From: UBA2377 sp964525935
GTDB lineage: Bacteria; Verrucomicrobiota; Verrucomicrobiia; Opitutales; Opitutaceae
Assembly (NCBI GenBank): GCA_964525935.1
Contig: CAZGJZ010000006.1
Location: 124,001 to 188,000 of the forward strand
DNA: 64,000 bases
Direction of reading: 5' to 3'
Position numbers and translations under genes: made by a program. Position 1 is the stretch's first letter. Each line of letters opens with the position of its first letter. Shown piece after piece: positions 51,991 to 58,898 of this stretch. The notes beneath the pieces were generated by a model, which saw nothing but the letters and a program-made list of their open reading frames with translations, was not told the origin of the DNA and ran no database searches.

Positions 51991-52722
51991 ATGAACAAAT
52001 CCCCGACCAAATCGCGTTTCGCCACAGCCGTCCGGGCCAAGACGCCCGCCCGGCTGAAGCGCATGTCGCGTCAGGAAGTTTATTACCTGATCGCGGGCAT
52101 CGTCCTGCTGGTGATTGCCGCCGTGGTGGCGATCCGCCTCTCGGATCAGGTCGATTGGAAGGCGCTGAGCCAGAGCATGGCGGAATTCAACCCGGTGGTG
52201 GCCGTGTTGCTGATGGCGGTGCTGCCGTTGACCGGTTTTCCGATCAGCGTCGTTTACCTCGCGATCGGCGCCCGCTTTGGTCCGCTCGCCGGATTTCCCA
52301 TCGTCGTGGGGATCACCGCGTTTCATCTGGGCGCCACGTATTGGATTACGCGCAGCTTCCTGCGGAAACCGCTCGACCGGCTGATTGCGCGCAAGGGCTA
52401 TCACCTGCCGGAAATCCGGCCGGGCGAGCACGCGGGCGTTGGCTTGCTGGCTACGTTGATTCCGGGGCTGCCTTATTTCGTGCGTAACTACCTGCTCGCG
52501 CTGACGGATATTCCGCTGCGCGTGATTTTCTGCGTCTGCCTGCCCGCTTATGTGGCGCGTTCCTATGTCACGATCATGATCGGCGACCTCGCCAACGACC
52601 CCGACACGCACCAACTCGTGCTGCTGGCGTTCGTCTACGTGCTCAAGCTGGGGATTTGCGCCTACATTGTCTGGCGCCTGCGCCGGCGCCGGCATGCGGC
52701 GCGCACGGTCCACGCGAAATAA
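51991..52722 (+). CDS. VTT-domain (TVP38/DedA-like) membrane protein
   Basis: 243 residues from the ATG at 51991. Helices: VYYLIAGIVLLVIAAVVAIR-like start, VVAVLLMAVLPLTGFPISVV, then LLATLIPGLPYFVRNYLLAL (the VTT motif), FCVCLPAYVARSYVTIMIGD. A second copy beside the phospholipase D gene; the other is at 45476. The pair suggests lipid export or flipping linked to cardiolipin metabolism. Confidence 0.85.
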   Translation: MNKSPTKSRFATAVRAKTPARLKRMSRQEVYYLIAGIVLLVIAAVVAIRLSDQVDWKALSQSMAEFNPVVAVLLMAVLPLTGFPISVVYLAIGARFGPLAGFPIVVGITAFHLGATYWITRSFLRKPLDRLIARKGYHLPEIRPGEHAGVGLLATLIPGLPYFVRNYLLALTDIPLRVIFCVCLPAYVARSYVTIMIGDLANDPDTHQLVLLAFVYVLKLGICAYIVWRLRRRRHAARTVHAK

Positions 52723-52726
52723 GTTT

Positions 52727-52750
52727 TTTCCTCCCGCACCGGGAAGGAAA
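52727..52750. terminator. Weak inverted repeat after the VTT gene
   Basis: TTTCC-TCCCG, then CAC, then CGGGAAGGAAA, directly after the stop at 52722. One bulge and no T-run after the stem on the + strand. Possible factor-dependent end only. Confidence 0.3.
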
Positions 52751-52823
52751 TTGAGGGTCAAGCTTGGTCCAGCCACCGCGCATCATGCCCCACACCGCGC
52801 ATCCACCCCGTCAACGCCGTCCC

Positions 52824-53249
52824 ATGAAAAAGACCTTTGCCCGCTCGCTCAAAAGCAAGTGGCAGGGATTGAAGAAAGGTGCACCGGGCGAGCGTTTCCA
52901 AGCCGCCTACGCCCATGCGCGTCGCCGCCGCCAGACGACGCCGCTCTGGCAACGCGCGGTGCAGTTTGGCCTGGCGATGGTCGCGTTCGCGCTGGGCGTG
53001 ATTTTCGCGGTGATCCCGGGTCCGGCGGTCGTGTTCTTTGCCTTGGCCGGCGCGTTGCTGGCGACCGAGTCACGCGCCGTGGCGATCGCGCTCGACTGGA
53101 TTGAGCTCCGACTGCGTGCCCTTGGCCGCTGGGCAAAACGACATTGGAAACGGTTGGGCCTGTTCGGCCGGATCGTCGTGGTCATGCTGGGGACAATCGT
53201 CGCCCTCGCAGCGGCGGCGTTCATGGCTTGGATGCTGTTCCTGAGGTGA
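52824..53249 (+). CDS. PGPGW-type membrane protein
   Basis: 141 residues from the ATG at 52824. A basic N-terminus (KKTFARSLKSKWQGLKKG), then hydrophobic segments VQFGLAMVAFALGVIFAVIPGP and RIVVVMLGTIVALAAAAFMAW. The IPGP(A) with AVVFFALAGALLATESR is the family signature. The role is unknown and it is associated with envelope genes. It follows the VTT gene by 101 bases. Confidence 0.7.
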   Translation: MKKTFARSLKSKWQGLKKGAPGERFQAAYAHARRRRQTTPLWQRAVQFGLAMVAFALGVIFAVIPGPAVVFFALAGALLATESRAVAIALDWIELRLRALGRWAKRHWKRLGLFGRIVVVMLGTIVALAAAAFMAWMLFLR

Positions 53250-53276
53250 GTTTGCACCGGACCGACCGGTGATACC

Positions 53277-54500
53277 ATGGACCTGCTCTCGCCCGAACCC
53301 TTCTGGCCCGTGCGCGATGGCATTCCGGCCACCTATGCGCCGCTGGATCGCGATGTGCACTGCGATGTGGCGATCATCGGCGGCGGTATCACGGGCGCGT
53401 TGGTCGCCTGGGAAATGGCGGATGCGGGCGTCGATGCAGTCGTGCTCGACCGGCGGGAGGCGGCACACGGCAGCACCGCGGGCAGCACGAGTTTGCTGCA
53501 ATATGAAATAGACGAGCCGTTACACCGTCTCGCGCGACACCTCGGGCCCGACCGGGCGATCCGCAGCTACCGGCGTTGTCGCGATGCCATCGATGGGATC
53601 GCGGACTTGGTGAAACGCCTACGGCTCGACTGCGGGTTCATGCGCAAACCGAGCCTGTTGCTGGCGAGCCAGGCCGCGCATCTGCCGCAACTTCGGCGAG
53701 AGTTTGCGGCCCGCCGCGAGGCTGGATTTTCCGTCGATTGGTGGTCGCGCAGCCGGCTCGCCCGGAGCAGCACGCTGCCGCAAAGCGCGGCGATCTTTTC
53801 GCAGGACGGCGCGCAGGTGGATGCCTACGCGCTGAGCCACGGCCTGCTGGCGGCGGCGCAGCGGCGTGGCGTGTCGATTTACGAGCGCACATCGGTGACG
53901 CGAACCCGGTTTCGATCACGCGGCGTGGAATTGAAAACATCGCGTGGCTGCACCGTGCGGGCGCGCCGGCTGGTGATCGCCGCCGGCTACGAGGCCGGGG
54001 CATTTTTGCCCGAGCCAGTCACGGCGCTGCACAGCACCTACGCGATTGTCAGCCATCCGGTGCCACGTTTTTCCGGCTGGCCGGCGGATCGCTGCCTGAT
54101 TTGGGAAACGGCGCGGCCTTACGTTTACCTGCGCACGACGGAAGACGACCGGATCATCATTGGCGGTTACGATGAGCCATTTCGCGATCCGGCGGCGCGC
54201 GACCGGCTGCTCGGCGCCAAGAGCGCGGCACTGCAGCGACGCTTCGGGCAGCTTTTTCCGCGGATCGAGTTTGAATTGGCCGGCAGCTGGGCCGGGACCT
54301 TTGCGGCGACGAAGCACGGGCTGCCTTACATCGGCAGTCACCCGGAGGTGCCGCACACGTGGTTTGCGCTGGGCTACGGCGGCAACGGCATCACTTACAG
54401 CAAGCTCGCGGCGGAGTTGATCCGCGACCAGCTGCTGGGACGTCCGAATACGGACGAGACGCTGTTTGGCTTTGGCCTGCGGCCGGGCCGCGAAGCCTGA
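53277..54500 (+). CDS. FAD-dependent oxidoreductase (DAO family)
   Basis: 407 residues. Dinucleotide-binding start DVAIIGGGITGALVAWEMAD (GxGxxG) with the acidic end of strand 2 (VLDRREAAHGSTAGSTS), a covalent-flavin-like histidine absent, and the closing motif FALGYGGNGITYSKLAAELI that contacts FAD. The middle (DGAQVDAYALSHGLLAAAQ) binds substrate. The layout matches glycine oxidase/gamma-glutamylputrescine-type enzymes, but the substrate is not fixed by motifs. Confidence 0.85.
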   Translation: MDLLSPEPFWPVRDGIPATYAPLDRDVHCDVAIIGGGITGALVAWEMADAGVDAVVLDRREAAHGSTAGSTSLLQYEIDEPLHRLARHLGPDRAIRSYRRCRDAIDGIADLVKRLRLDCGFMRKPSLLLASQAAHLPQLRREFAARREAGFSVDWWSRSRLARSSTLPQSAAIFSQDGAQVDAYALSHGLLAAAQRRGVSIYERTSVTRTRFRSRGVELKTSRGCTVRARRLVIAAGYEAGAFLPEPVTALHSTYAIVSHPVPRFSGWPADRCLIWETARPYVYLRTTEDDRIIIGGYDEPFRDPAARDRLLGAKSAALQRRFGQLFPRIEFELAGSWAGTFAATKHGLPYIGSHPEVPHTWFALGYGGNGITYSKLAAELIRDQLLGRPNTDETLFGFGLRPGREA

Positions 54501-54512
54501 GGCAGCGGTCGT

Positions 54513-55091
54513 TCAGGCGGCGGCGGTGCCGTCGGGCCAAGAGAACGGTGCGCCTGACGTATTGCCGGCCGATAGCATTTGCTTCAGGGGCAGACGGACC
54601 TGGCCGGTTTTGCGGGGTGTGATCTGGCGAATCTGTCGGATCAGGTCGCGGCCCAAGGTGCCCAGGGCGCGGAGATGCGTGCGGGCGAGCGTGGCGACGG
54701 CCAGATCATGCCGGGCGAGGGCGGTGGCTTGCAGCCGCGTGTAGTTGGCGACGGTGAGGCGGAGGAGCGCGTAGTCGTCGCGCAACATGGCGGAGAGTTC
54801 GCGGGCGCGTTCCTTGCCGACAAAAACCAGAAAGCGGGCGCCGAAGCGCGCACTCGAATTTTTTAACTCATCGTGTCCAGCGGGGTGAGAGGCCAGCAGG
54901 CTGGAAAGGTGGGCGGTGTGCTGGTGCAGGGTCTCGAGCGCACGGTCGGCGAGCCGCTTCAGGCCGCTGCGCCGTTGGACGCAGGATTCGAGCTGCTGGC
55001 GGTCAATGGCCTCGATGAGGTAGCATTGCAGCAGGCAGGTTTCAGCGAGCTGGCCGCAGAGGGCCTCGGGGGCGGGAGTGGAAGAGTTCAT
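54513..55091 (-). CDS. Hypothetical alpha-helical protein
   Basis: 192 residues from the ATG at 55091; upstream open frame lacks composition typical of protein. It is mostly helical with heptad-like leucines (RLADRALETLHQHTAHLSSLL, ARELSAMLRDDYALLRLTVA) and two early cysteines (LCGQLAETCLLQCYL). No family is recognised; a ferritin-like or four-helix bundle is conceivable. It is convergent with the oxidoreductase and may share a promoter with nothing obvious. Confidence 0.5.
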   Translation of the reverse strand: MNSSTPAPEALCGQLAETCLLQCYLIEAIDRQQLESCVQRRSGLKRLADRALETLHQHTAHLSSLLASHPAGHDELKNSSARFGARFLVFVGKERARELSAMLRDDYALLRLTVANYTRLQATALARHDLAVATLARTHLRALGTLGRDLIRQIRQITPRKTGQVRLPLKQMLSAGNTSGAPFSWPDGTAAA

Positions 55092-55209
55092 GGGCGAAAT
55101 GAAAAGGGAAGTTGGGTCGACAAAGGGAACCGGCAGAGGTTGCGGATAAATTGTTACGTTTTCGTGATGAGAACGTAGCGACGAGGCGACGATGCGCCCG
55201 GTATCGCGA

Positions 55210-55641
55210 TCACTCGTCCTGCGCGATGCCGACGGGCGAGAACTCGCCAAGCGCGGCGTTGCACTTTTCCTGGCAGCTCCGGCAGGTGCGGGCGCAGATT
55301 GCGCAGTGCTCGTGGTGGGCCGCGTGGGCGGAACACGCATCGGCACAGGCCTGGCAGGCGAGCACGCACGCATGGAGCTGGGCGTGGAGCACGGCGGCGC
55401 CGGAGGACGTGCGGCGCACGAGGAGGCCGGCGGTCACGCCGCAGATGGCGGCGCAGTCGAGGTCCTGGCGGATGCACGTGCGGAGCATTTCCGGTGATTC
55501 CTCGGCGAGGCAGGCGTCGGCGCAGGTGAGGCAAACCTGTTCGCAAAGGGCGAGGGCATGGAGCGTCTCGGAGATGACGCTGAGATTGTCAGCGGAAGCC
55601 TGCGGGTGCGTTTGGAGCATGGAGTGGAGGAGGGTGTTCAT
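55210..55641 (-). CDS. Cysteine-rich four-helix copper-binding protein (Csp/DUF326-like)
   Basis: 143 residues with 16 cysteines in CxxC and CxxxC spacings down four helices: LCEQVCLTCADACL, RTCIRQDLDCAAIC, HACVLACQACADAC, HCAICARTCRSCQEKC. This is the pattern of copper-storage four-helix bundle proteins (Csp). It would hold many Cu(I) ions in the bundle core. There is no signal peptide, so a cytoplasmic Csp3-like form is suggested. The cupredoxin gene at 58070 shares the copper theme. Confidence 0.85.
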   Translation of the reverse strand: MNTLLHSMLQTHPQASADNLSVISETLHALALCEQVCLTCADACLAEESPEMLRTCIRQDLDCAAICGVTAGLLVRRTSSGAAVLHAQLHACVLACQACADACSAHAAHHEHCAICARTCRSCQEKCNAALGEFSPVGIAQDE

Positions 55642-55747
55642 GGCAGCGAGAGGGTGCGGCCATCATAGTTTTTTCAGAGCCGAGTGACTATCGGGTGGCT
55701 CGCCGATTCAGGCATCGGGCCGGACGGGGATTTCGCGGAAGGAAATA

Positions 55748-55760
55748 CGGGATTTTCCCG
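55748..55760. promoter_or_regulatory. CGGGA-TTT-TCCCG palindrome
   Basis: An exact five-base inverted repeat directly before the ATG at 55761, of the same G-run/C-run type as the others in this window. It could block translation or be an operator. Confidence 0.3.
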
Positions 55761-56027
55761 ATGGACCGTTCCCCGCATGACCCGATGGCGCCAGCGCGGG
55801 CAAAAATGATACAACGAGGTGTGAACCCTCGCCCCAGCGCCGCCGGCGCAAATGACACGCTCTTGGAGCTGGAACTGCGCATTGCCCGCCGGGCGGATGA
55901 GTTGACGCAGATCCAGAGCCAGCAGAGTTCATTGAACCTGCACTGCTGGCTGGTGGCGGAGCATGAAGTGCTCGGATGCGAGCCGCAGTTGGCGGTTCCT
56001 GCCACGCCTCAACCGCCATGCCTTTGA
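55761..56027 (+). CDS. DUF2934-like small protein
   Basis: About 88 residues from the ATG at 55761; ATGs at 55785 and 55806 are possible. The segment LELELRIARRADELTQIQSQ followed by LNLHCWLVAEHEVL fits the DUF2934 consensus (I-R-x-x-A-x-x-L ... W-L-x-A-E-x-x-L). The family is small, cytoplasmic and of unknown role. It overlaps the next start by ten bases. Confidence 0.5.
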   Translation: MDRSPHDPMAPARAKMIQRGVNPRPSAAGANDTLLELELRIARRADELTQIQSQQSSLNLHCWLVAEHEVLGCEPQLAVPATPQPPCL

Positions 56028-56290
56028 AAGCAGCCATCAAGCGGGCGCGGGCTGATGCGCGCGAAGGTAAATCCCCTGCGACGCAAGCGGGCGAATTTAT
56101 CCGCGAGGAGATGCACCAGTTGAAACGCGGCAGCGGCAACGTGCAGTCGCGCCAGCAGGCGATTGCCATTGGCCTGTCCGAGGCGCGGCGCGCGGGCGTG
56201 AAACTGCCTTTGCCCAAGCGGGGCAAAGTAACGAAAAAAGTCCGCCGCCAAGCCGTGCGCGATAACGCGGTCGGCCGGCGGCGGAGCTGA
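56018..56290 (+). CDS. DUF6496-like small basic protein
   Basis: 90 residues from the ATG at 56018. The core FIREEMHQLKRGSGNVQSRQ, then QAIAIGLSEARRAG, matches the conserved core of these proteins (VMHEFKxGxL...RKQAIAIALSEA). Strongly basic with a K/R-rich C-terminus, so nucleic-acid association is possible. It overlaps the DUF2934 gene by ten bases. Confidence 0.7.
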   Translation: MPLKAAIKRARADAREGKSPATQAGEFIREEMHQLKRGSGNVQSRQQAIAIGLSEARRAGVKLPLPKRGKVTKKVRRQAVRDNAVGRRRS

Positions 56291-56307
56291 GCGGAACGGC
56301 CAGCCGC

Positions 56308-56466
56308 TTAAGGCTGCTTGTTGACGCTGATGCCGAAGCGTTCGATGAGAATCAAAACGCCGGCGATCAAAGCGAGGAGGCCGAGGACCCAGCCGGGCAG
56401 GCCGGCGCCGAACGTAACATTGAGGCCGAAAACAATCAGGAAGATAGCGAGGAAGATACGGGACAT
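56308..56466 (-). CDS. Small membrane protein (two helices)
   Basis: 52 residues from the ATG at 56466. Two hydrophobic segments (IFLAIFLIVFGLNVTF and VLGLLALIAGVLILIERFG) separated by a Gly/Pro turn. Of the type found near stress genes; I do not recognise a named family. Its 5' leader carries a perfect 12-bp hairpin (56500-56527). Confidence 0.55.
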   Translation of the reverse strand: MSRIFLAIFLIVFGLNVTFGAGLPGWVLGLLALIAGVLILIERFGISVNKQP

Positions 56467-56499
56467 GGGGATCGTGGGGTTGAGGTTGGAGTTGCTGCC

Positions 56500-56527
56500 G
56501 GGTCGCTCCCGAAAACGGGAGCGACCC
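56500..56527 (-). promoter_or_regulatory. Perfect hairpin in the leader of the small membrane-protein gene
   Basis: GGGTCGCTCCCG (56500-56511), AAAA, CGGGAGCGACCC (56516-56527): twelve exact pairs with a four-base loop. It lies 34 bases before the ATG at 56466 on the minus strand, so it would be in the untranslated leader (or end a transcript from elsewhere). No T-run. A post-transcriptional element is possible. Confidence 0.45.
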
Positions 56528-56740
56528 TTCACCTGCATAGTAAGGGGAAAAGCAGGGCGGTTCCCGGCGGCCGGAATTCCGGCTGCCTGCAAACGGGTAT
56601 GCAATGGTTGCGGGTGCTGGATCGCGTGGGGTTGAGTGGGCTTCTTGTCGTGCGGAGCGCTGACGATTTTCGTCGTCGCTCTTGCCGGGAGGAAGTTGCG
56701 GAGGTTGTAACTTTTCGAGCGCAGCGGCATCCAATCGATT

Positions 56741-57418
56741 ATGTGCGCATTGCCTCACTTCTCCATCGGAACACCGAAGCCGGAAACGGCCACGGACCTG
56801 GAAGTCATCCACGAGGTCAAGGGTGGCCACCGGGAGATGTTTGAGATCATCGTCCGGCGCTACAATCCCCAGCTTTACCGGGTGGGGATGGCCTATCTGC
56901 GCAACCACGCGCAGACCGAGGATGCGATGCAGAACACCTACCTGAAGGCCTTCATGAAGTTGGAGGGATTCGCGGGAGTCTCGGCGTTCTCGACGTGGCT
57001 GACGCGAATCATGATCAACGAGTGCCTGATGTTGATCCGCAGTCAGAAGAGATATCCGACGGAAATCCGGCCCCCGCACGATGCGGCCTTTGAAGGCGAC
57101 TCGATGGCGCCACGCGCGCCCGACCTGCTCAATGCCAGCGAAATGAAAACACTCCTCGAACAATGTATCCATACGCTGCCCCGGGCGCACCGCGCGGTTT
57201 TCATCATGCGGGAAGTCCAGCAGCTGAGCGTGGCCGATACGGCCGGATGCCTCGGCATGACACAGGCCAATGTGAAGGTGATGCTGCACCGGGCTCGCGA
57301 AGGGCTGAAGACGCGATTGCTCAACACGGCGGAAGGGCTGGAGCTATTTGAGTATTCCGCGCCGCTGTGCGATCCGATGACCGCCAAGGTCATGACGGCC
57401 ATCCTGAGTCTGCGGTGA
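56741..57418 (+). CDS. ECF sigma factor (RpoE-like)
   Basis: 225 residues. Region 2 at VRRYNPQLYRVGMAYLRNHAQTEDAMQNTY and AFSTWLTRIMINECLMLIRS. Region 4 at LPRAHRAVFIMREVQQLSVADTAGCLGMTQANV. No anti-sigma gene is adjacent; the neighbour downstream is DUF4142/cupredoxin. A stress or copper-related regulon is suggested by context, not motif. Confidence 0.88.
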   Translation: MCALPHFSIGTPKPETATDLEVIHEVKGGHREMFEIIVRRYNPQLYRVGMAYLRNHAQTEDAMQNTYLKAFMKLEGFAGVSAFSTWLTRIMINECLMLIRSQKRYPTEIRPPHDAAFEGDSMAPRAPDLLNASEMKTLLEQCIHTLPRAHRAVFIMREVQQLSVADTAGCLGMTQANVKVMLHRAREGLKTRLLNTAEGLELFEYSAPLCDPMTAKVMTAILSLR

Positions 57419-57564
57419 ACCGGGTTGGAGGGTTTCGGCGGGCGGGGCGGCGTGCGGCATCGTTGCGGGCGGTGATCTGCGAAAGATGGGCGGGCAAGCG
57501 TGAAAAATGCGCACGCAGTTAACCCGGCCTGTAACCTGGGCCGAGGCCCGGCATCAAACTGACG

Positions 57565-58101
57565 ATGCAAACAATCATTACTAATTCCATTAAACTCCCG
57601 GTCGGTCTCATGTTGCTGCTCAGCGTTGCGGCGTTGCCCGTGACGGCGGCGCAACTTTCCGATCCACAGATCGCTGCCATCGTGGTGGTGGCCAATCAGG
57701 TCGATATCGATGCCGGCCGGCTCGCGGCCGAAAAATCAACCGACGAGGAAGTCCGCAAATTCGCCGGCACCATGGTTACGGATCATTCGGCTGTGAACCA
57801 AAGCGCGGTCGAGCTTGTGACGAAGCTCAAGGTTACGCCGGAAGAAAATGAAACGAGCCGGGCCTTGAAGACTGGCGGCGAGGAAAACCTCGCGACTTTG
57901 CGGGCACTCGCGGGCAAGGCGCTGGACAAGGCCTATGTCGATCATGAGGTCGCCTATCATGAGCAAGTGCTCAAAGCCTTGGATGAGGCGCTGATCCCGA
58001 GTGCGCAAAATGCGGAACTGAAGGCACTGCTGGTCAAGGTGCGTCCCGCGTTCGTGGCCCATCTCACTCATGCCAAGCATCTCCAAGCCAGCCAGCAGTG
58101 A
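57565..58101 (+). CDS. DUF4142-family periplasmic protein
   Basis: 178 residues with a signal peptide (KLPVGLMLLLSVAALPVTAAQ). AAIVVVANQVDIDAGRLAAE, RKFAGTMVTDHSAVNQSAVE and VAYHEQVLKALDEALIP give the usual DUF4142 helices, including the TDH that often marks the family. Overlaps the following cupredoxin gene by 32 bases, so they are likely translated together. Confidence 0.88.
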   Translation: MQTIITNSIKLPVGLMLLLSVAALPVTAAQLSDPQIAAIVVVANQVDIDAGRLAAEKSTDEEVRKFAGTMVTDHSAVNQSAVELVTKLKVTPEENETSRALKTGGEENLATLRALAGKALDKAYVDHEVAYHEQVLKALDEALIPSAQNAELKALLVKVRPAFVAHLTHAKHLQASQQ

Positions 58102-58504
58102 GCGTCAGGCCTCATCCCGGAAACTCGCGCTCAGCATCGCCGTGTTGATCACGGTGGTGCTGTTGGCGGCCGGGGTTTGGTGCAACGCCGTCGTGCCGCG
58201 GGCCAAAACTCATCATGTGGTCATCGTGAACATGCAGTTTTCCCCGGCGGAACTCGAAATCAGCCTTGGTGACCGCATTGAATTTCGGAATCAGGACATT
58301 TTCCCCCACACGGCGTCCGCCAAGACGGGACAGATGTTCGATTCCGGGGTCCTGCAAAGTGGCGCCGTCTGGAGTTTTACTCCCGGGCGTGCCGGCGTTA
58401 TTGGTTATCAGTGCGTGCTCCATCCCACGATGGAAGGCCGCATTACCATCCGGACCTCATCGGGTCAGGAGAAGTCGCTGGAGTTGTGCGAGACGGGTGG
58501 CTGA
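58070..58504 (+). CDS. Membrane-anchored cupredoxin (plastocyanin/amicyanin-like)
   Basis: 144 residues. N-terminal membrane helix (19-40), then a cupredoxin fold with the four blue-copper ligands: H80 (FPHTAS), C115 (YQCVLHP), H118 and M121. The spacing C-x2-H-x2-M is that of plastocyanin-like sites. Periplasmic electron transfer or copper buffering is expected. It starts inside the end of the DUF4142 gene. Confidence 0.85.
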   Translation: MPSISKPASSERQASSRKLALSIAVLITVVLLAAGVWCNAVVPRAKTHHVVIVNMQFSPAELEISLGDRIEFRNQDIFPHTASAKTGQMFDSGVLQSGAVWSFTPGRAGVIGYQCVLHPTMEGRITIRTSSGQEKSLELCETGG

Positions 58505-58555
58505 TCCCTGAGGCGCAGGCTTGGCCTGCAGGCCAAAGACTCTGGGCGGTGCGTC

Positions 58556-58837
58556 TCAGGTCGGGCGGGTGGAATTCGCCCGCAGCAGCCGGCGCAGTTT
58601 GGCCTGGCTGATCTTTTGGTCGGTTTTCTTTTCGGACTCCCGGGCCTGGGCGCGGGCGCCGTAGGCTTGGATTTCCTGTTGGGAATGGCGGTGCGACCAG
58701 GCGGGCGGATCGATCTTTGAGGCCGGATCGGCCGCCGCGGCCGGACTCAGATACTGCGCCATCGCCACCAGCACAAAGCTCACGAAGGACCGGAGTCGGA
58801 CCAGGCGGCGTTTTAGGGCTGAGGTTTCGAGGGGCAT
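58556..58837 (-). CDS. Small hypothetical protein downstream of the fused transporter
   Basis: 93 residues. A basic start (LKRRLVRLRS) precedes one hydrophobic stretch (FVSFVLVAMAQYLSPAAAA), then a charged, Q/K/R-rich tail. The order resembles the very start of a DppC/YejE-type permease (basic, then the first helix), but no further helices follow. It might be a truncated permease or an unrelated small membrane protein. It is 61 bases after the fused transporter stop on the same strand. Confidence 0.45.
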   Translation of the reverse strand: MPLETSALKRRLVRLRSFVSFVLVAMAQYLSPAAAADPASKIDPPAWSHRHSQQEIQAYGARAQARESEKKTDQKISQAKLRRLLRANSTRPT

Positions 58838-58898
58838 GGAGCGCGGAAATCTTTGGCTTTTAAGCTGAGCGCGAAACGGCCGGGCGCAAGTGGGGGAG

